Shown piece by piece: positions 47,801-56,926 of a DNA stretch of 64,000 nucleotides. The stretch is from Acidovorax benzenivorans (lineage in GTDB: Bacteria; Pseudomonadota; Gammaproteobacteria; Burkholderiales; Burkholderiaceae_C), in assembly GCF_028680575.1 (NCBI RefSeq), contig NZ_JAPCKI010000013.1, positions 1 through 64,000 on the forward strand. Reading direction: 5' to 3'. Below the pieces are notes generated by a model. That model had not been told where the DNA came from and did no database searches. It was given only the letters and a program-made list of their open reading frames with translations. The position numbers and the translations under genes are program-made. The stretch's first letter is position 1. The number at the start of each line of letters is the position of its first letter.

Positions 47801-48790
47801 TTCGAGCCACTGGGCGTCGGGCGTGACCATGCGCCAGCTGGCCAGGTTGTCCAGCGCCGTGCCCCACAGCACGGCCTTCTTGCCGCCTGCGTTCATGGCG
47901 ATGTTGCCGCCGATGCAACTGGCCTCGGCGCTGGTCGGGTCCACCGCGAACACAAAACCTGCGCGCTCGGCCGCATCGGCCACACGCTGGGTGACCACGC
48001 CGGCTTCGGTCCACACCGTGCCCACCTCGCGGTCCAGGCCCGGCAGGCGGCGCATCTCGACCTCGGTCATGGCTTCGAGCTTTTCGGTGTTGATGACCAC
48101 GCTCTTCCACGTCAACGGAATGGCGCCGCCGGTGTAGCCGGTGCCGCCCCCACGGGGAATGATGGTCAGGCCCAGTTCGATGCAGCCCTTCACCAGGCCA
48201 GCCATCTCAACCTCGGTGTCGGGGGTGAGCACGACGAACGGGTATTCGACGCGCCAGTCGGTGGCGTCGGTCACGTGGCTCACACGCGAGAGGCCGTCAA
48301 ACTTGATGTTGTCCTTGGCCGTCAGGCGACCCAGGGTCTTCTGGATCTGGCGGCGCAACTGCGCGGCCTGCTCGAAGGTGGCGTTGAACTCAGCCACGGC
48401 GCGGCGCGCGGCGACGACCAGCTCGCCCACCAGGCGGTCGCGCTCGGCATCGTCAGCGGGGGTCCGGCGCTTTTCGATCTCGCCCAGGCGGTGCTGCAAG
48501 GCATCGACCAAGAGTTTGCGACGCGCGGGGTTGTCCAGCAGGTCGTCCTGCAGGTAGGGGTTGCGCTGCACCACCCAGATATCGCCCAGCACCTCATACA
48601 GCATGCGGGCTGATCGCCCGGTGCGGCGCTCCTTGCGCAGCTGGTCCAGCACGTCCCAGGCCGGAGACCCCAGCAGGCGGATCACGATCTCCCGGTCGGA
48701 GAACGAGGTGTAGTTATAGGGAATCTCGCGCAGACGCACAGGCTCGGCGGCCTGCGTCTGCAAGGCAGCCAACGCTATCGGAACATTCAT
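44873..48790 (-). CDS. FAD/Fe-S oxidoreductase (DUF3683; FAD-linked oxidase plus GlpC-like domains)
   Basis: 1305 residues in one chain. Order: N-terminal DUF3683 segment (about 1-150, [20 protein letters not shown]), FAD-binding PCMH domain ([24 protein letters not shown]), FAD oxidase C-terminal domain ending at FNKGKLL (about 770) with [13 protein letters not shown], two 4Fe-4S motifs ([25 protein letters not shown]), and CCG domains ([31 protein letters not shown]). Likely an (S)- or (R)-2-hydroxyacid dehydrogenase feeding electrons to quinones; the substrate is unknown. Residues about 774-795 are encoded by a copy of the family repeat. It overlaps the HIT gene. Confidence 0.93.
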   Translation of the reverse strand: MNVPIALAALQTQAAEPVRLREIPYNYTSFSDREIVIRLLGSPAWDVLDQLRKERRTGRSARMLYEVLGDIWVVQRNPYLQDDLLDNPARRKLLVDALQHRLGEIEKRRTPADDAERDRLVGELVVAARRAVAEFNATFEQAAQLRRQIQKTLGRLTAKDNIKFDGLSRVSHVTDATDWRVEYPFVVLTPDTEVEMAGLVKGCIELGLTIIPRGGGTGYTGGAIPLTWKSVVINTEKLEAMTEVEMRRLPGLDREVGTVWTEAGVVTQRVADAAERAGFVFAVDPTSAEASCIGGNIAMNAGGKKAVLWGTALDNLASWRMVTPDAQWLEVTRLDHNMGKIHDVETATFELQYFEADGKTPVRTERLSIPGRTFRKEGLGKDVTDKFLAGLPGIQKEGCDGLITSARWVVHRMPEHTRTVCLEFFGNAKDAVPSIVEIKDFMFAEQKRSGVLLAGLEHLDDRYLKAVGYATKSKKGNGGLPKMVLIGDIAGDNADDVARVTSEVVRLANTRSGEGFVAITAEARKKFWADRKKTAAISRHTNAFKINEDVVIPLPRMAEYTDGIERINIELSLRNKLKLCDALTEFFERGNLPLGKHDADDEVPSPELLQERVAQAVALVEEVRALWQGWLHDVETLFPQLQDHTLRASWKTQLRAPLQGIFTGAAFKPILDEAVAIHKRVLKGRVWVALHMHAGDGNVHTNIPVNSDDYEMLQTAHEAVARIMVLARSLNGVISGEHGIGITKLEFLTDDELRPFAEYKRKVDPEGRFNKGKLLRNQELVALDGQASEAKNASNAALMHADLTNAYTPSFGLMGHESLIMQQSDIGAIADSVKDCLRCGKCKPVCSTHVPRANLLYSPRNKILATSLLVEAFLYEEQTRRGVSIKHWQEFEDVADHCTVCHKCESPCPVKIDFGDVTMNMRNLLRKMGKKTFRPGNALAMTMLNATNPDTIKFMRSAMVDVGFKAQRLAVDLLRKVGRKQTAKPPATVGTAPIKEQVIHFINKKLPGGLPKKTARALLDIEDKDYVPIIRNPQATTAETEAVFYFPGCGSERLFSQVGLATQAMLWHAGVQTVLPPGYLCCGYPQRGSGQFDKAEKMITDNRVLFHRVANTLNYLDIKTVVVSCGTCYDQLQGYEFDKIFPGSRIIDIHEYLLEKGVSLQGKGAYLYHEPCHNPMKLQDSMKTVKALVGEQVLKSERCCGESGTLGVTRPDVSTQVRFRKEEEIKKGEAQLRESGAVGAQDNVKILTSCPSCLQGLNRYEGDLNNGLLEADYIVVEMAREILGENWMPDYVHRANNGGIERVLV
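46407..46469 (+). repeat. Comamonadaceae-type repeat read in frame inside the FAD/Fe-S gene
   Basis: 63 bases with the repeat's order of parts: TTTTTGGCCTCTGACGCTTG, then the loop, then CAAGCGCCACCAGCTCCTG and TTTCGTAGC. The same pieces (TTGGCCTCTAGCGCTTGAT...AGCTA...) stand at 59770-59825 and 60950-61010. The gene's coding strand translates it as [20 protein letters not shown], using codons (CTA, CGA, GGA, TCA, AAA) unlike the rest of the gene. Confidence 0.75.
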
Positions 48791-48889
48791 GGGGGCTCTA
48801 CCTGGGGTGGGGGCGCGATTTTAAGCCACCGGCCTCCGTCTTACCGGGCCAGGGCCGCCTTGCAGAGCCAAAGCGGCCCCGCAACGGGG

Positions 48890-50119
48890 TCAGAACAGCA
48901 CGCGGCTGCGCAGGGTGCCACTGACCTGGGCCAGCTTTTCCAGCGCCAGGTCGGACGACGCTGCGTCGATATCAATCACCACGTAGCCGATCTTCTCGTT
49001 GGTCTGCAGGTACTGGGCCGAGATATTGATCTGGTTGTCCGAGAAAATGCGATTGATCTCGGACAGCACGCCCGGCACGTTGCGGTGGATGTGCAGCAGG
49101 CGGTGCTTGCCAGGGTGGGCGGGCAGCGCCACTTCGGGGAAGTTGACAGATGAGGTGCTGGTGCCGTTGTCGCTGTACTTCACCAGCTTTTCTGCCACCT
49201 CGAGGCCGATGTTGGCCTGCGCCTCCATGGTGGAGCCGCCGATGTGGGGGGTCAGGATCACGTTGTCCAACCCGCGCAGGGGCGACTGGAACTCGTCCTT
49301 GTTGGAGCGTGGCTCCACCGGGAACACATCAATGGCGGCGCCCAGCAGTTTTTTGGCCTTGAGCGCATCGGCCAGGGCCTCGATATCCACCACCGTGCCT
49401 CGCGCGGCATTGATGAGGATGCCGCCGGGCTTCATGGCCGCGATTTCGGCTGCACCGATCATGCCCTCGGTGGACGGCAGCTCGGGCACGTGCAGGCTCA
49501 CGATGTCGCTCTGGCCCAGCAGGTCGTGCAGATGCTGCACCTGACGGGCATTGCCCAAAGGCAGCTTGTTGACCACGTCGAAGAACGCCACCTGCATGCC
49601 CAGGGCCTCGGCCAGCACCGACAGCTGCGTGCCGATGGAGCCATAGCCCACGATGCCCAGCGTCTTGCCCCGGATCTCGTAGGCGTTGTCGGCCGACTTG
49701 AGCCAGCCGCCCCGGTGCGCCACCGCATTCTTCTCCGGGATGCCCCGCAGCAGCAGGATGGCCTCGGCCAGCACCAGCTCGGCCACTGAGCGGGTGTTGG
49801 AATACGGCGCGTTGAACACGGCAATGCCGCGCTCGCGCGCCGCGTTCAGGTCCACCTGGTTGGTGCCAATACAAAAACAGCCCACCGCAACCAGCTTGTG
49901 CGCGTGGGCAAACACCTCTTCGGTGAGCTGGGTGCGCGAGCGGATGCCCACAAAGTGCACGTCTGCGATCTTGCGCTTGAGCTCGTCGCCCTCCAGCGCG
50001 CCGGACACGGTTTCGATCTGGGTATAGCCTGCCGCCCGGATCACATCCACCGCAGAGGAGTGAATGCCTTCGAGCAGCAGAAACTTGATCTTGTTCTTGT
50101 CGAGCGAGTTGGTGGCCAT
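48890..50119 (-). CDS. serA: D-3-phosphoglycerate dehydrogenase
   Basis: First step of serine synthesis: 3-phosphoglycerate to 3-phosphohydroxypyruvate with NAD. 409 residues from ATG 50119 (MATNSLDKNKIKFLLLEGIH). NAD-binding loop GIVGYGSIGTQLS, catalytic Arg in LINAARGTVVD, Glu/His pair in the DVFPVEP and LTPHIGGST regions, and a C-terminal ACT domain (about 335-409, GVLSEINRIFSDNQINISAQ), as in the E. coli-length serine-regulated form. The in-frame stretch up to 50266 reads through the promoter region and was left out. Confidence 0.96.
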   Translation of the reverse strand: MATNSLDKNKIKFLLLEGIHSSAVDVIRAAGYTQIETVSGALEGDELKRKIADVHFVGIRSRTQLTEEVFAHAHKLVAVGCFCIGTNQVDLNAARERGIAVFNAPYSNTRSVAELVLAEAILLLRGIPEKNAVAHRGGWLKSADNAYEIRGKTLGIVGYGSIGTQLSVLAEALGMQVAFFDVVNKLPLGNARQVQHLHDLLGQSDIVSLHVPELPSTEGMIGAAEIAAMKPGGILINAARGTVVDIEALADALKAKKLLGAAIDVFPVEPRSNKDEFQSPLRGLDNVILTPHIGGSTMEAQANIGLEVAEKLVKYSDNGTSTSSVNFPEVALPAHPGKHRLLHIHRNVPGVLSEINRIFSDNQINISAQYLQTNEKIGYVVIDIDAASSDLALEKLAQVSGTLRSRVLF

Positions 50120-50426
50120 GGCGATGAAAGAGAAGTGATGGGGAGTGGAGGAAGAAAAGGTCCGGCGCGCGACGACGCGAACGAACCGGTGCTGCACAAA
50201 CGTGCAAACAGTCACCAGCATGGTGCATTGCACAAAACCTTGCAAGCCTCGGCAAATGCGCCACACCTTGTCACAAAAAGGTCACAATCGCACCCCTCAC
50301 GGGTAACCCAAGGGGTTTCCCCGGTTGTTGCAGGGCGCGAGGTCATGCGACAACGACATATCAATGTCACAAAGGCTGCATAGCATCCAGCCCTTGTGCT
50401 TTTCGTCATCCTCGGAGGAAATATTC
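50120..50426. other. Divergent serA/ugpB regulatory region
   Basis: 307 bases without a gene between two divergent operons. It holds a Pho-box-like site (50268-50285), another TGTCAC half-site at 50366-50371 (AATGTCACAAAG), and CACGGGTAACCC near 50298. The ugpB ribosome-binding site GGAGGA is at 50414-50419, seven bases before the ATG. Confidence 0.6.
50268..50285 (+). promoter_or_regulatory. Candidate PhoB box upstream of ugpB
   Basis: Two 7-base direct repeats, TTGTCAC (50268-50274) and AGGTCAC (50279-50285), separated by AAAA. The E. coli Pho box is CTGTCAT, 4 A/T bases, CTGTCAT or a close variant. It is 141 bases before the ugpB start. The ugp genes are PhoB targets in E. coli, so the fit of site and operon is meaningful, though binding is unproven. 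Confidence 0.5.
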
Positions 50427-51740
50427 ATGCAAACGAAGCTTCTGGCGGTCTGCGCTGCTGTTGCCCTGTCGGTCTGCGCACCTGCGCAAGCACAGGCACC
50501 CATTGAGATCCAATGGTGGCACTCGATGAGTGCAGCGCTGGGCGACTGGGTCAACGACCTGGCAAAGCAATACAACGCCAGCCAGTCCCAATACAAGGTC
50601 GTGCCCACATACAAGGGCCAGTATGACGAATCGATGACCGGTGCCATCGCCGCCTTCCGCGCTGGCAATGCACCCCACATCCTGCAAGTGTTCGAGGTGG
50701 GCACCGCCACCATGATGGCCAGCAAGGGCGCCATCGTGCCAGCTGGCAAGGTGATGAGCGATGCCGGGTTCAAGTTCGACCCCACGCAGTACGTGTCCGC
50801 AGTGGCCGGCTACTACACCGCACCCAATGGCCAGATGCTGAGCTACCCGCTCAACAGCTCCACAACAGTGTTCTATTACAACAAGGACGCCTTCAAAAAG
50901 GCGGGCCTGGACGCCGACAAGCCGCCCAAGACCTGGCCCGAAGTGTTTGCTGCCGCGTCCAAGCTCAAGGCCAGCGGCCACAGCTGCCCCTTCACCACCA
51001 GCTGGATCAGCTGGACGCAGCTGGAGAGCTTCTCGCTGTGGCACAACACGCTGTTCGCGTCCAAGAACAACGGCTTTGACGGCAACGATGCCCAGCTGCA
51101 GATCAACTCGCCGCTACATGTGCGCCATTTCGAGAACCTAGCCAAGGCATCCAAGGAAGGCAGCTTCGTTTACAAGGGCCGCAACAACACGGCAGACGCC
51201 TCCTTCCCCTCGGGTGAGTGCGCCATGATCACAGGCTCGTCGGGCCTGTACGCCCGCGTGGCCAAGGAAGCCAAGTTCGCGTACGGCATCTCCACCCTGC
51301 CCTACTACGCCGACGTGAAGGGAGCCCCACAAAACACCGCCATCGGCGGCGCCAGCCTGTGGGTGATGGCCGGCAAGAAGTCTGAGGAATACAAGGGCGT
51401 TGCCAGCTTCCTGAACTTCCTGAACGACACCAAGGTGCAAGCCGCCAGCCACCAACGCACAGGCTACCTGCCTGTGACCATGGGTGCCTACAAGCTCACC
51501 GAGGCTTCTGGCTTCTATGACGCGAAACCCGGCACCGATGTGGCAGTGACGCAGATGATCCGCAAGGCCACCGACAAGTCGCGCGGTATCCGCCTGGGCA
51601 ACTTCGTGCAGATTCGCTCGATCATCGACGAGGAAACCGAACAGGTCTGGTCGGGCAAGAAGTCGCCCAAGGAAGCCCTGGACACTGCAGTGACACGTGG
51701 CAACGAACAGTTGGCCCGCTTCGCACGCGCCAACAAGTAA
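50427..51740 (+). CDS. ugpB: sn-Glycerol-3-phosphate ABC transporter, substrate-binding protein
   Basis: Periplasmic receptor for glycerol-3-phosphate and glycerophosphodiesters. 437 residues from ATG 50427 with signal peptide (LLAVCAAVALSVCAPAQAQA) and GGAGGA seven bases before. UgpB landmarks: IEIQWWHSMSAALGDWVNDL after cleavage, FRAGNAPHILQVFEVGTATM, and SSGLYARV, with several conserved tryptophans of the ligand site (SWISWTQLES). First gene of ugpBAEC, followed by a strong hairpin before ugpA. Confidence 0.95.
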   Translation: MQTKLLAVCAAVALSVCAPAQAQAPIEIQWWHSMSAALGDWVNDLAKQYNASQSQYKVVPTYKGQYDESMTGAIAAFRAGNAPHILQVFEVGTATMMASKGAIVPAGKVMSDAGFKFDPTQYVSAVAGYYTAPNGQMLSYPLNSSTTVFYYNKDAFKKAGLDADKPPKTWPEVFAAASKLKASGHSCPFTTSWISWTQLESFSLWHNTLFASKNNGFDGNDAQLQINSPLHVRHFENLAKASKEGSFVYKGRNNTADASFPSGECAMITGSSGLYARVAKEAKFAYGISTLPYYADVKGAPQNTAIGGASLWVMAGKKSEEYKGVASFLNFLNDTKVQAASHQRTGYLPVTMGAYKLTEASGFYDAKPGTDVAVTQMIRKATDKSRGIRLGNFVQIRSIIDEETEQVWSGKKSPKEALDTAVTRGNEQLARFARANK

Positions 51741-51771
51741 GCACGGTCCACCATCTGTCGATGCCGCCCCG

Positions 51772-51787
51772 CCACCCGGCCGGGTGG
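51772..51787. terminator. Perfect palindrome behind ugpB
   Basis: CCACCCGG/CCGGGTGG, directly ahead of the larger hairpin at 51793; outer GATGCC/GGCATC bases extend the pairing. No T tract. Confidence 0.45.
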
Positions 51788-51792
51788 CATCG

Positions 51793-51848
51793 AAAACCCG
51801 CCGCCCCGTCAACCAGCATGGTTCACGGGGCGGCGGGGTTTTCTTTTT
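51793..51848 (+). terminator. Strong hairpin with T tract between ugpB and ugpA
   Basis: Arms 51793-51809 (AAAACCCGCCGCCCCGT) and 51825-51842 (ACGGGGCGGCGGGGTTTT) pair over 17 bp with one bulged G; TTCTTTTT follows. It looks like a partial intrinsic terminator or mRNA stabiliser that gives a high ratio of binding protein to membrane components. The ugpA ATG is only 13 bases beyond. Confidence 0.75.
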
Positions 51849-51860
51849 GAGAGTTTCGTC

Positions 51861-52742
51861 ATGGAAAAACGCGTACTTTTCCGCTCTGCGTGGCTACCCT
51901 GGGTGCTTCTGGCGCCTCAGCTGGTCATCATCAGCGTGTTCTTCTTCTGGCCCGCAGGCCAGGCCCTGGTGCAATCGTTTCAGATGCAGGACAGCTTCGG
52001 CATGTCCACCGAATGGGTGGGGCTGGACAACTTCAAGACCTTGTTTGAAGACCCGGGCTACCTGGCCTCGTTCAAGACCACAGCCTTCTTCTCGATCCTG
52101 GTGGCGGCGGTGGGCATCTGCCTGTCGCTGATGCTCGCGATCTTTGCCGACCGCATCATCAAAGGCGCCATCGTTTACAAAACCGCACTGCTGCTGCCCT
52201 ACGCCGTGGCACCGGCCGTGGCCGGCGTGCTGTGGATGTTCATGTTCTCGCCATCGCTGGGTGTGGTGGCCTACATGCTGCGCCAGTCGGGCTTTGACTG
52301 GAACCACATGCTCAACTCCGACCACGCCATGGCGCTGATCGTGATTGCTGCGGTGTGGAAGCAGATCTCCTACAACTTCCTGTTCTTCCTGGCGGGGTTG
52401 CAGTCCATCCCCAAGTCGCTGATCGAGGCTGCCGCCATCGACGGCGCAGGCCCCTGGCGCCGGTTCTGGAGCATCCAGTTCCCGCTGCTGTCGCCCACCA
52501 CGTTCTTCCTGCTCGTGATCAATGTGGTGTATGCATTCTTCGACACGTTTGCCATCGTGGACTCGACCACCCAGGGCGGCCCGGGGCGCGATACCTCCAT
52601 CCTGGTCTACAAGGTGTACCACGATGGTTTCAAGGCCATGGACATGGGCGGCTCGGCCGCGCAGTCGGTGGTGCTGATGGCCATCGTCGTCGTGCTGACG
52701 GTCATCCAATTCCGCTACGTCGAAAAGAAAGTCCAATACTGA
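51861..52742 (+). CDS. ugpA: sn-Glycerol-3-phosphate ABC transporter permease UgpA
   Basis: 293 residues, six-helix MalF-type inner-membrane permease: [22 protein letters not shown] near the N-terminus, EAA loop ([25 protein letters not shown]). One base separates its stop from the ugpE start. Assigned to glycerol-3-phosphate from the complete ugpBAEC order and the nearby ugpQ. Confidence 0.95.
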   Translation: MEKRVLFRSAWLPWVLLAPQLVIISVFFFWPAGQALVQSFQMQDSFGMSTEWVGLDNFKTLFEDPGYLASFKTTAFFSILVAAVGICLSLMLAIFADRIIKGAIVYKTALLLPYAVAPAVAGVLWMFMFSPSLGVVAYMLRQSGFDWNHMLNSDHAMALIVIAAVWKQISYNFLFFLAGLQSIPKSLIEAAAIDGAGPWRRFWSIQFPLLSPTTFFLLVINVVYAFFDTFAIVDSTTQGGPGRDTSILVYKVYHDGFKAMDMGGSAAQSVVLMAIVVVLTVIQFRYVEKKVQY

Positions 52743-52743
52743 T

Positions 52744-53595
52744 ATGGTTGAACGCAGCCCCTATCTCACCGCGTTCTCGCACCTCATCATGGTGCTGGGC
52801 GTGATCATCGTCGGCTTTCCGCTGTACCTGGCCTTCGTGGCCTCCACCCACACGGCGCAGGACATCGTGCAGGTGCCCATGCCCCTGGTGCCCGGTGGCA
52901 ACTTCTGGCAGACCTACCACGACGCCCTGTTTGGCGGCGGCTCCGGCGCTGGCTCCACAGCCCCCGTGGCCCGCATGATGTGGGTGAGTTTTGTCACCGC
53001 CATGGTCATCACCGTGGGCAAGATCGCGATCTCGCTGCTGTCGGCGTTTGCCATCGTGTACTTCCGCTTTCCCTTCAAGGGCATCTGCTTCTGGCTGATC
53101 TTCATCACGCTGATGCTGCCGGTAGAAGTGCGCATCGGCCCCACCTACCAAGTGGTGTCCAACCTGGGCATGCTCAACACCTATGCGGGCCTCACGGTGC
53201 CACTGATCGCTTCGGCCACCGCCACCTTCCTGTTCCGGCAGTTCTTCCTGACGGTGCCCGATGAGCTGGTGGAAGCCGCGCGCGTGGACGGCGCAGGCCC
53301 CATGCGCTTTTTCAAGGACATCCTGGTGCCGCTGTCGCGCACCTCGATTGCCGCGCTGTTCGTGATCCAGTTCATCTACGGCTGGAACCAGTACCTGTGG
53401 CCGCTGCTGGTGACCACATCCGAGGACATGTACCCCGTGGTGATCGGCATCAAGCGCATGCTGGCTGGCGGCGACGCGGGCAACGAGTGGAACATCGTGA
53501 TGGCCACGGCCCTCCTGGCCATGCTGCCCCCGGCCTTTGTGGTGGTGGTCATGCAGCGCTGGTTCGTCAAGGGCCTGGTGGATACCGAAAAATAA
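52744..53595 (+). CDS. ugpE: sn-Glycerol-3-phosphate ABC transporter permease UgpE
   Basis: 283 residues, MalG-type permease with the UgpE-typical insertion around [17 protein letters not shown], six membrane helices and the EAA loop ([26 protein letters not shown]). The C-terminus [18 protein letters not shown] matches the E. coli protein's end. A copy of the family repeat separates it from ugpC. Confidence 0.95.
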   Translation: MVERSPYLTAFSHLIMVLGVIIVGFPLYLAFVASTHTAQDIVQVPMPLVPGGNFWQTYHDALFGGGSGAGSTAPVARMMWVSFVTAMVITVGKIAISLLSAFAIVYFRFPFKGICFWLIFITLMLPVEVRIGPTYQVVSNLGMLNTYAGLTVPLIASATATFLFRQFFLTVPDELVEAARVDGAGPMRFFKDILVPLSRTSIAALFVIQFIYGWNQYLWPLLVTTSEDMYPVVIGIKRMLAGGDAGNEWNIVMATALLAMLPPAFVVVVMQRWFVKGLVDTEK

Positions 53596-53607
53596 GACAA
53601 AACCCCT

Positions 53608-53649
53608 GCTAGCGCTTATTCAATAAGCACCTGTAGCTATCAAATTCAT
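53608..53649 (+). repeat. Comamonadaceae-type intergenic repeat, copy 5
   Basis: TGCTAGCGCTTATTCAATAA, then GCACCTGTAGCTATCAAATT. It fills the 61-base gap between ugpE and ugpC and ends 7 bases before the ugpC ATG, inside an otherwise tight operon. Confidence 0.8.
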
Positions 53650-53656
53650 TGCACAT

Positions 53657-54670
53657 ATGGCATCCCTCTCTCTTCGCAATATCGTCAAGCGCTACGGCGT
53701 CGGCCCCAAGGCCAACCAGGTCATCCACGGCGTGAACGCCGAGGTCAAGGACGGCGAATTCGTCGTCATCGTGGGCCCCTCCGGCTGCGGCAAGTCCACC
53801 CTGCTGCGCATGGTGGCGGGCCTGGAAGAAATCTCCGGCGGCGAGCTGCGCATTGGCGACCGTGTGGTGAACAACCTGGAGCCCGCCCAGCGCGACATCG
53901 CGATGGTGTTCCAGAACTACGCGCTCTACCCCCACATGACGAACTTCGAGAACATGGCCTATGGCCTGAAGATCGCCAAGGTGCCCAAGGAAGAGATCAA
54001 GGCGCGCGTGGACAAGGCCGCCAAGATTCTCGAACTGGGCCACCTGCTCGAACGCAAGCCGCGCGAGCTGTCGGGCGGCCAACGCCAGCGCGTAGCCATG
54101 GGCCGCGCCATCGTGCGCCAGCCGCAGGTGTTTTTGTTTGACGAGCCGCTGTCCAACCTTGACGCCAAGCTGCGCGCGCAAACGCGCCTCGAAATCCAGA
54201 AGCTGCACCGCGAGCTGGGCATCACCAGCCTGTTCGTCACGCACGACCAGGTCGAGGCCATGACGCTGGCGCAGCGCATGATCGTGATGAACGCGGGCAA
54301 CATGGAACAGTTCGGCACGCCCGAAGAGGTCTACCACACGCCAGCCACCACTTTCGTGGCCAGCTTCATCGGCTCGCCGCCGATGAACCTGCTCAAGAAC
54401 GCCCCCAGCGCCAAGCCCGGCACCATTCTGGGTATCCGCCCGGAGCACCTGGACGTGCGCAGCGAGGGCTGGGCAGTCAAGGTCGAGACCGTGGAGCTGC
54501 TGGGCGCCGAGCGCCTGATCTACGGCCGCATCAACGGCGAGCAGATCATCGTGCGCGTAGAAGAAGGCACCCATGCGCCCGCGCCTGACTCGGTGATCCA
54601 CGTGGTGCCGCGCAACGACCGCCTGCACAGTTTCGACGCGGCCACCGGAAAGCGCATCCCGGCGCCATAA
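53657..54670 (+). CDS. ugpC: sn-Glycerol-3-phosphate ABC transporter ATP-binding protein UgpC
   Basis: 337 residues, MalK-type ATPase. Walker [10 protein letters not shown]-loop [13 protein letters not shown], signature [15 protein letters not shown], Walker [14 protein letters not shown]-loop [11 protein letters not shown], and the C-terminal TOBE regulatory domain (about 240-337, GIRPEHLDV). The family repeat replaces a normal ribosome-binding region upstream. Confidence 0.95.
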   Translation: MASLSLRNIVKRYGVGPKANQVIHGVNAEVKDGEFVVIVGPSGCGKSTLLRMVAGLEEISGGELRIGDRVVNNLEPAQRDIAMVFQNYALYPHMTNFENMAYGLKIAKVPKEEIKARVDKAAKILELGHLLERKPRELSGGQRQRVAMGRAIVRQPQVFLFDEPLSNLDAKLRAQTRLEIQKLHRELGITSLFVTHDQVEAMTLAQRMIVMNAGNMEQFGTPEEVYHTPATTFVASFIGSPPMNLLKNAPSAKPGTILGIRPEHLDVRSEGWAVKVETVELLGAERLIYGRINGEQIIVRVEEGTHAPAPDSVIHVVPRNDRLHSFDAATGKRIPAP

Positions 54671-54680
54671 CCCGCCCTGC

Positions 54681-55871
54681 CTACCGGGAGACCCGGTTGC
54701 GCCCCGCGCGTTTGGCCCGGTACAAGGCGGCGTCGGCACGGTCAATGCAGGACTGTACCGACTCGCCCTCTCCCCACAGCGCGACGCCCCATGAGGCCGT
54801 CACGGTCAGCCCTTCGGGCTGATGCACCAGGGGGGCCGAGGCCAGATGGGTGCACAAGTCCTGGGTTTTGGCCATCAGGCTCTCTTCGTGCACTTGCATC
54901 AGCACGCACACAAACTCCTCTCCGCCCCACCGCGCCAACAGGTCCGTCTCGCGCAGCCGCGCCTTCACCCGGGCGACTGTGGCTACCAGGACCGCATCCC
55001 CCACCGCGTGGCCATGGGTGTCGTTGATCAACTTGAAATGGTCCAGATCCAGCATCACGATGCCCAGTGCCACCGGACAGCGGCTACGGCGCCGCTCCTC
55101 CTGCTGCAAGGCATCCAGCAAGGCGCGCCGGTTCAGGCAATGGGTCAAGGGGTCGAGCGTTGCCAGCTGCTGGACATGCTGCAGAGCCTCCGTCAGCTCC
55201 TGGTTGCTTTGCTTCAACCGCTGCGCCAGCTTGCGCGTCATCACACTGCCCTCGACGTCATGGCGATGCACGGTGTACGACGAGAACCCATAAAGCAAAA
55301 TCATCGCCGTCAGCACGGTGGCGCCCAGCGCCCATAGGGACTGCGGCGCGCCCGGCGCTGACAGCACGCCCATCACCCACAGCGGGGCGGCCATCCCCAT
55401 GCAAAAACTCGACAGCATGGGCCAGTGCGCGCTGAGGTTATGGATGCTGAACATCGCCACCGCCACCGAGCCCACCAATATGACCTGCAGCAGCTGCGCA
55501 TCAAGCCACAACCCAGGCAAGGCGGTTGCGCTGCCCCAGGCAGCACCGTAGAAAAAGAACAACACGGTCAGCCCGCGCAGCCAACGCCACCGCTGCGGTC
55601 GCGCCAGAGCATCAAGGCCTTTTTGCAAACGCCCCAGGAGACTCAGATTCAGCAACTCCAACAGCGCCAGGCCACCCACCCAGCCTGCCAGGCAGGGCGC
55701 AGGAACCGTCTTGCTCATCAACCAAGCCAAGAAGCCAAAACCCAGAAAGGCGGTGGAAGACGAAAAACGCTGCCGCTTGATCAGCACTTGAAGCAAGCCT
55801 ATTTCGATGGCATCTCTGTCCCTCTCGTCCAGCACGATCTCGCTGGCAGCATGGCTTTTTGCTTCGCGCAT
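54681..55871 (-). CDS. Membrane-bound diguanylate cyclase (GGDEF)
   Basis: 396 residues. An N-terminal membrane module with six or so helices (about 40-200, no recognised ligand-binding domain), a coiled linker (KLAQRLKQSNQELTEALQHVQQL), then a GGDEF domain (about 235-396): LDPLTHCLNRRAL, DLDHFKLINDTHGHAVGD, and active-site GGEEF. The inhibitory I-site RxxD is present as RETD exactly five residues before GGEEF, so feedback by c-di-GMP is likely. No EAL domain. It lies convergent to ugpC and divergent from ugpQ, interrupting the ugp set. Confidence 0.94.
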   Translation of the reverse strand: MREAKSHAASEIVLDERDRDAIEIGLLQVLIKRQRFSSSTAFLGFGFLAWLMSKTVPAPCLAGWVGGLALLELLNLSLLGRLQKGLDALARPQRWRWLRGLTVLFFFYGAAWGSATALPGLWLDAQLLQVILVGSVAVAMFSIHNLSAHWPMLSSFCMGMAAPLWVMGVLSAPGAPQSLWALGATVLTAMILLYGFSSYTVHRHDVEGSVMTRKLAQRLKQSNQELTEALQHVQQLATLDPLTHCLNRRALLDALQQEERRRSRCPVALGIVMLDLDHFKLINDTHGHAVGDAVLVATVARVKARLRETDLLARWGGEEFVCVLMQVHEESLMAKTQDLCTHLASAPLVHQPEGLTVTASWGVALWGEGESVQSCIDRADAALYRAKRAGRNRVSR

Positions 55872-56027
55872 TCATAACTCCCGTTGACCGGTACACCCAC
55901 CATGCATGGGGTTTCAGGGTAGCGGGGGCGGCCACAAAGCGCAATCAGAGTCCTTACGGACCATTCACACTCTGGCTTCATCGCAACGCGGGCTGTAATC
56001 TGCCAAGATCGCCGCCTGCCGACCCCC

Positions 56028-56819
56028 ATGCCCATGAACCGCACCACCACAAACCTTCCGCCCTGGCCCTACCCCCGCTGGATCGCCCACCGCGGCGCCG
56101 GCAAGCTGGCCCCCGAGAACACCCTGGCCGCCTTTCGGCTGGGCGCCCACTATGGTTACCGCATGTTCGAGTGCGACGCCAAGCTGAGTGCCGACGGCGT
56201 GCCGTTTCTGATGCACGACGCCACGTTGGGCCGCACGACCAACGGCGCGCAGGCGCTGGGCGCAGCGGCCAGCGCCACGGGGAGCGACCACCCCTGGGCG
56301 GTTTTGTCGCAGCTGGATGCGGGGGCCTGGCATTCGCGCAGCCATGCGGGCGAGCCGCTGCCCACCCTGGAGAACCTGGCGCGCTACTGCATCGCCAACG
56401 GCTACTTCCTCAACATCGAGATCAAGCCCACGCCGGGCCAGGAAGAAGTCACGGGCCGGGTAGTAGGCGAATACGCTGCGCGACTGTGGCAAGGCCAAGC
56501 GGTGCTGCCCTTGTTCTCTTCGTTCAAGCTTGAGGCGCTGGCTGGTGCCATGGCCACCGCCCCCCACATTCCCCGCGCGCTGCTCATCGACGCGCTGTGG
56601 GACGGGTGTTTGGACAAGGCCCAGGCGCTCGGTTGCGTGGCCATCGTGTGCAACCACGCGTTGTGGGACCAGGCATTGGTCGCCCAGGTCCACGGCTTGG
56701 GCATGCGCACGCTGAGCTACACGGTGAATGATGACTGGGCGGCGCAGCGCCTCATCGACTTGGGCACGGACGGCATCATCACCGACCGGGTGGACCTGTT
56801 TTCGCCAGCCGCACTCTGA
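56028..56819 (+). CDS. ugpQ: Glycerophosphodiester phosphodiesterase
   Basis: 263 residues, cytosolic form without a signal peptide. Catalytic landmarks: WIAHRGAGKLAPENTLAAF (His/Arg and Glu), ECDAKLSADGVPFLMHDATLGRTTNG, and NIEIKPTPG. It hydrolyses imported glycerophosphodiesters to glycerol-3-phosphate and alcohol. ATG 56028 or 56034. Separated from ugpBAEC only by the diguanylate cyclase gene, so it completes the scavenging pathway. Confidence 0.94.
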   Translation: MPMNRTTTNLPPWPYPRWIAHRGAGKLAPENTLAAFRLGAHYGYRMFECDAKLSADGVPFLMHDATLGRTTNGAQALGAAASATGSDHPWAVLSQLDAGAWHSRSHAGEPLPTLENLARYCIANGYFLNIEIKPTPGQEEVTGRVVGEYAARLWQGQAVLPLFSSFKLEALAGAMATAPHIPRALLIDALWDGCLDKAQALGCVAIVCNHALWDQALVAQVHGLGMRTLSYTVNDDWAAQRLIDLGTDGIITDRVDLFSPAAL

Positions 56820-56926
56820 ACGCCCATCATTGGTCGGGCCAGGCCAGTGCCACCGTGGAACCGGTTTTTCCGGGCCACGGGTGGCGTCCCCTTTCCAGGG
56901 GGAAGGCGCTGTAGCGCCTCAGGGCG

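Noticed and set aside
46577..48613. 678-codon open frame antisense to the FAD/Fe-S gene
   Set aside because: The minus-strand protein has clear FAD and Fe-S motifs; the antisense product has none.
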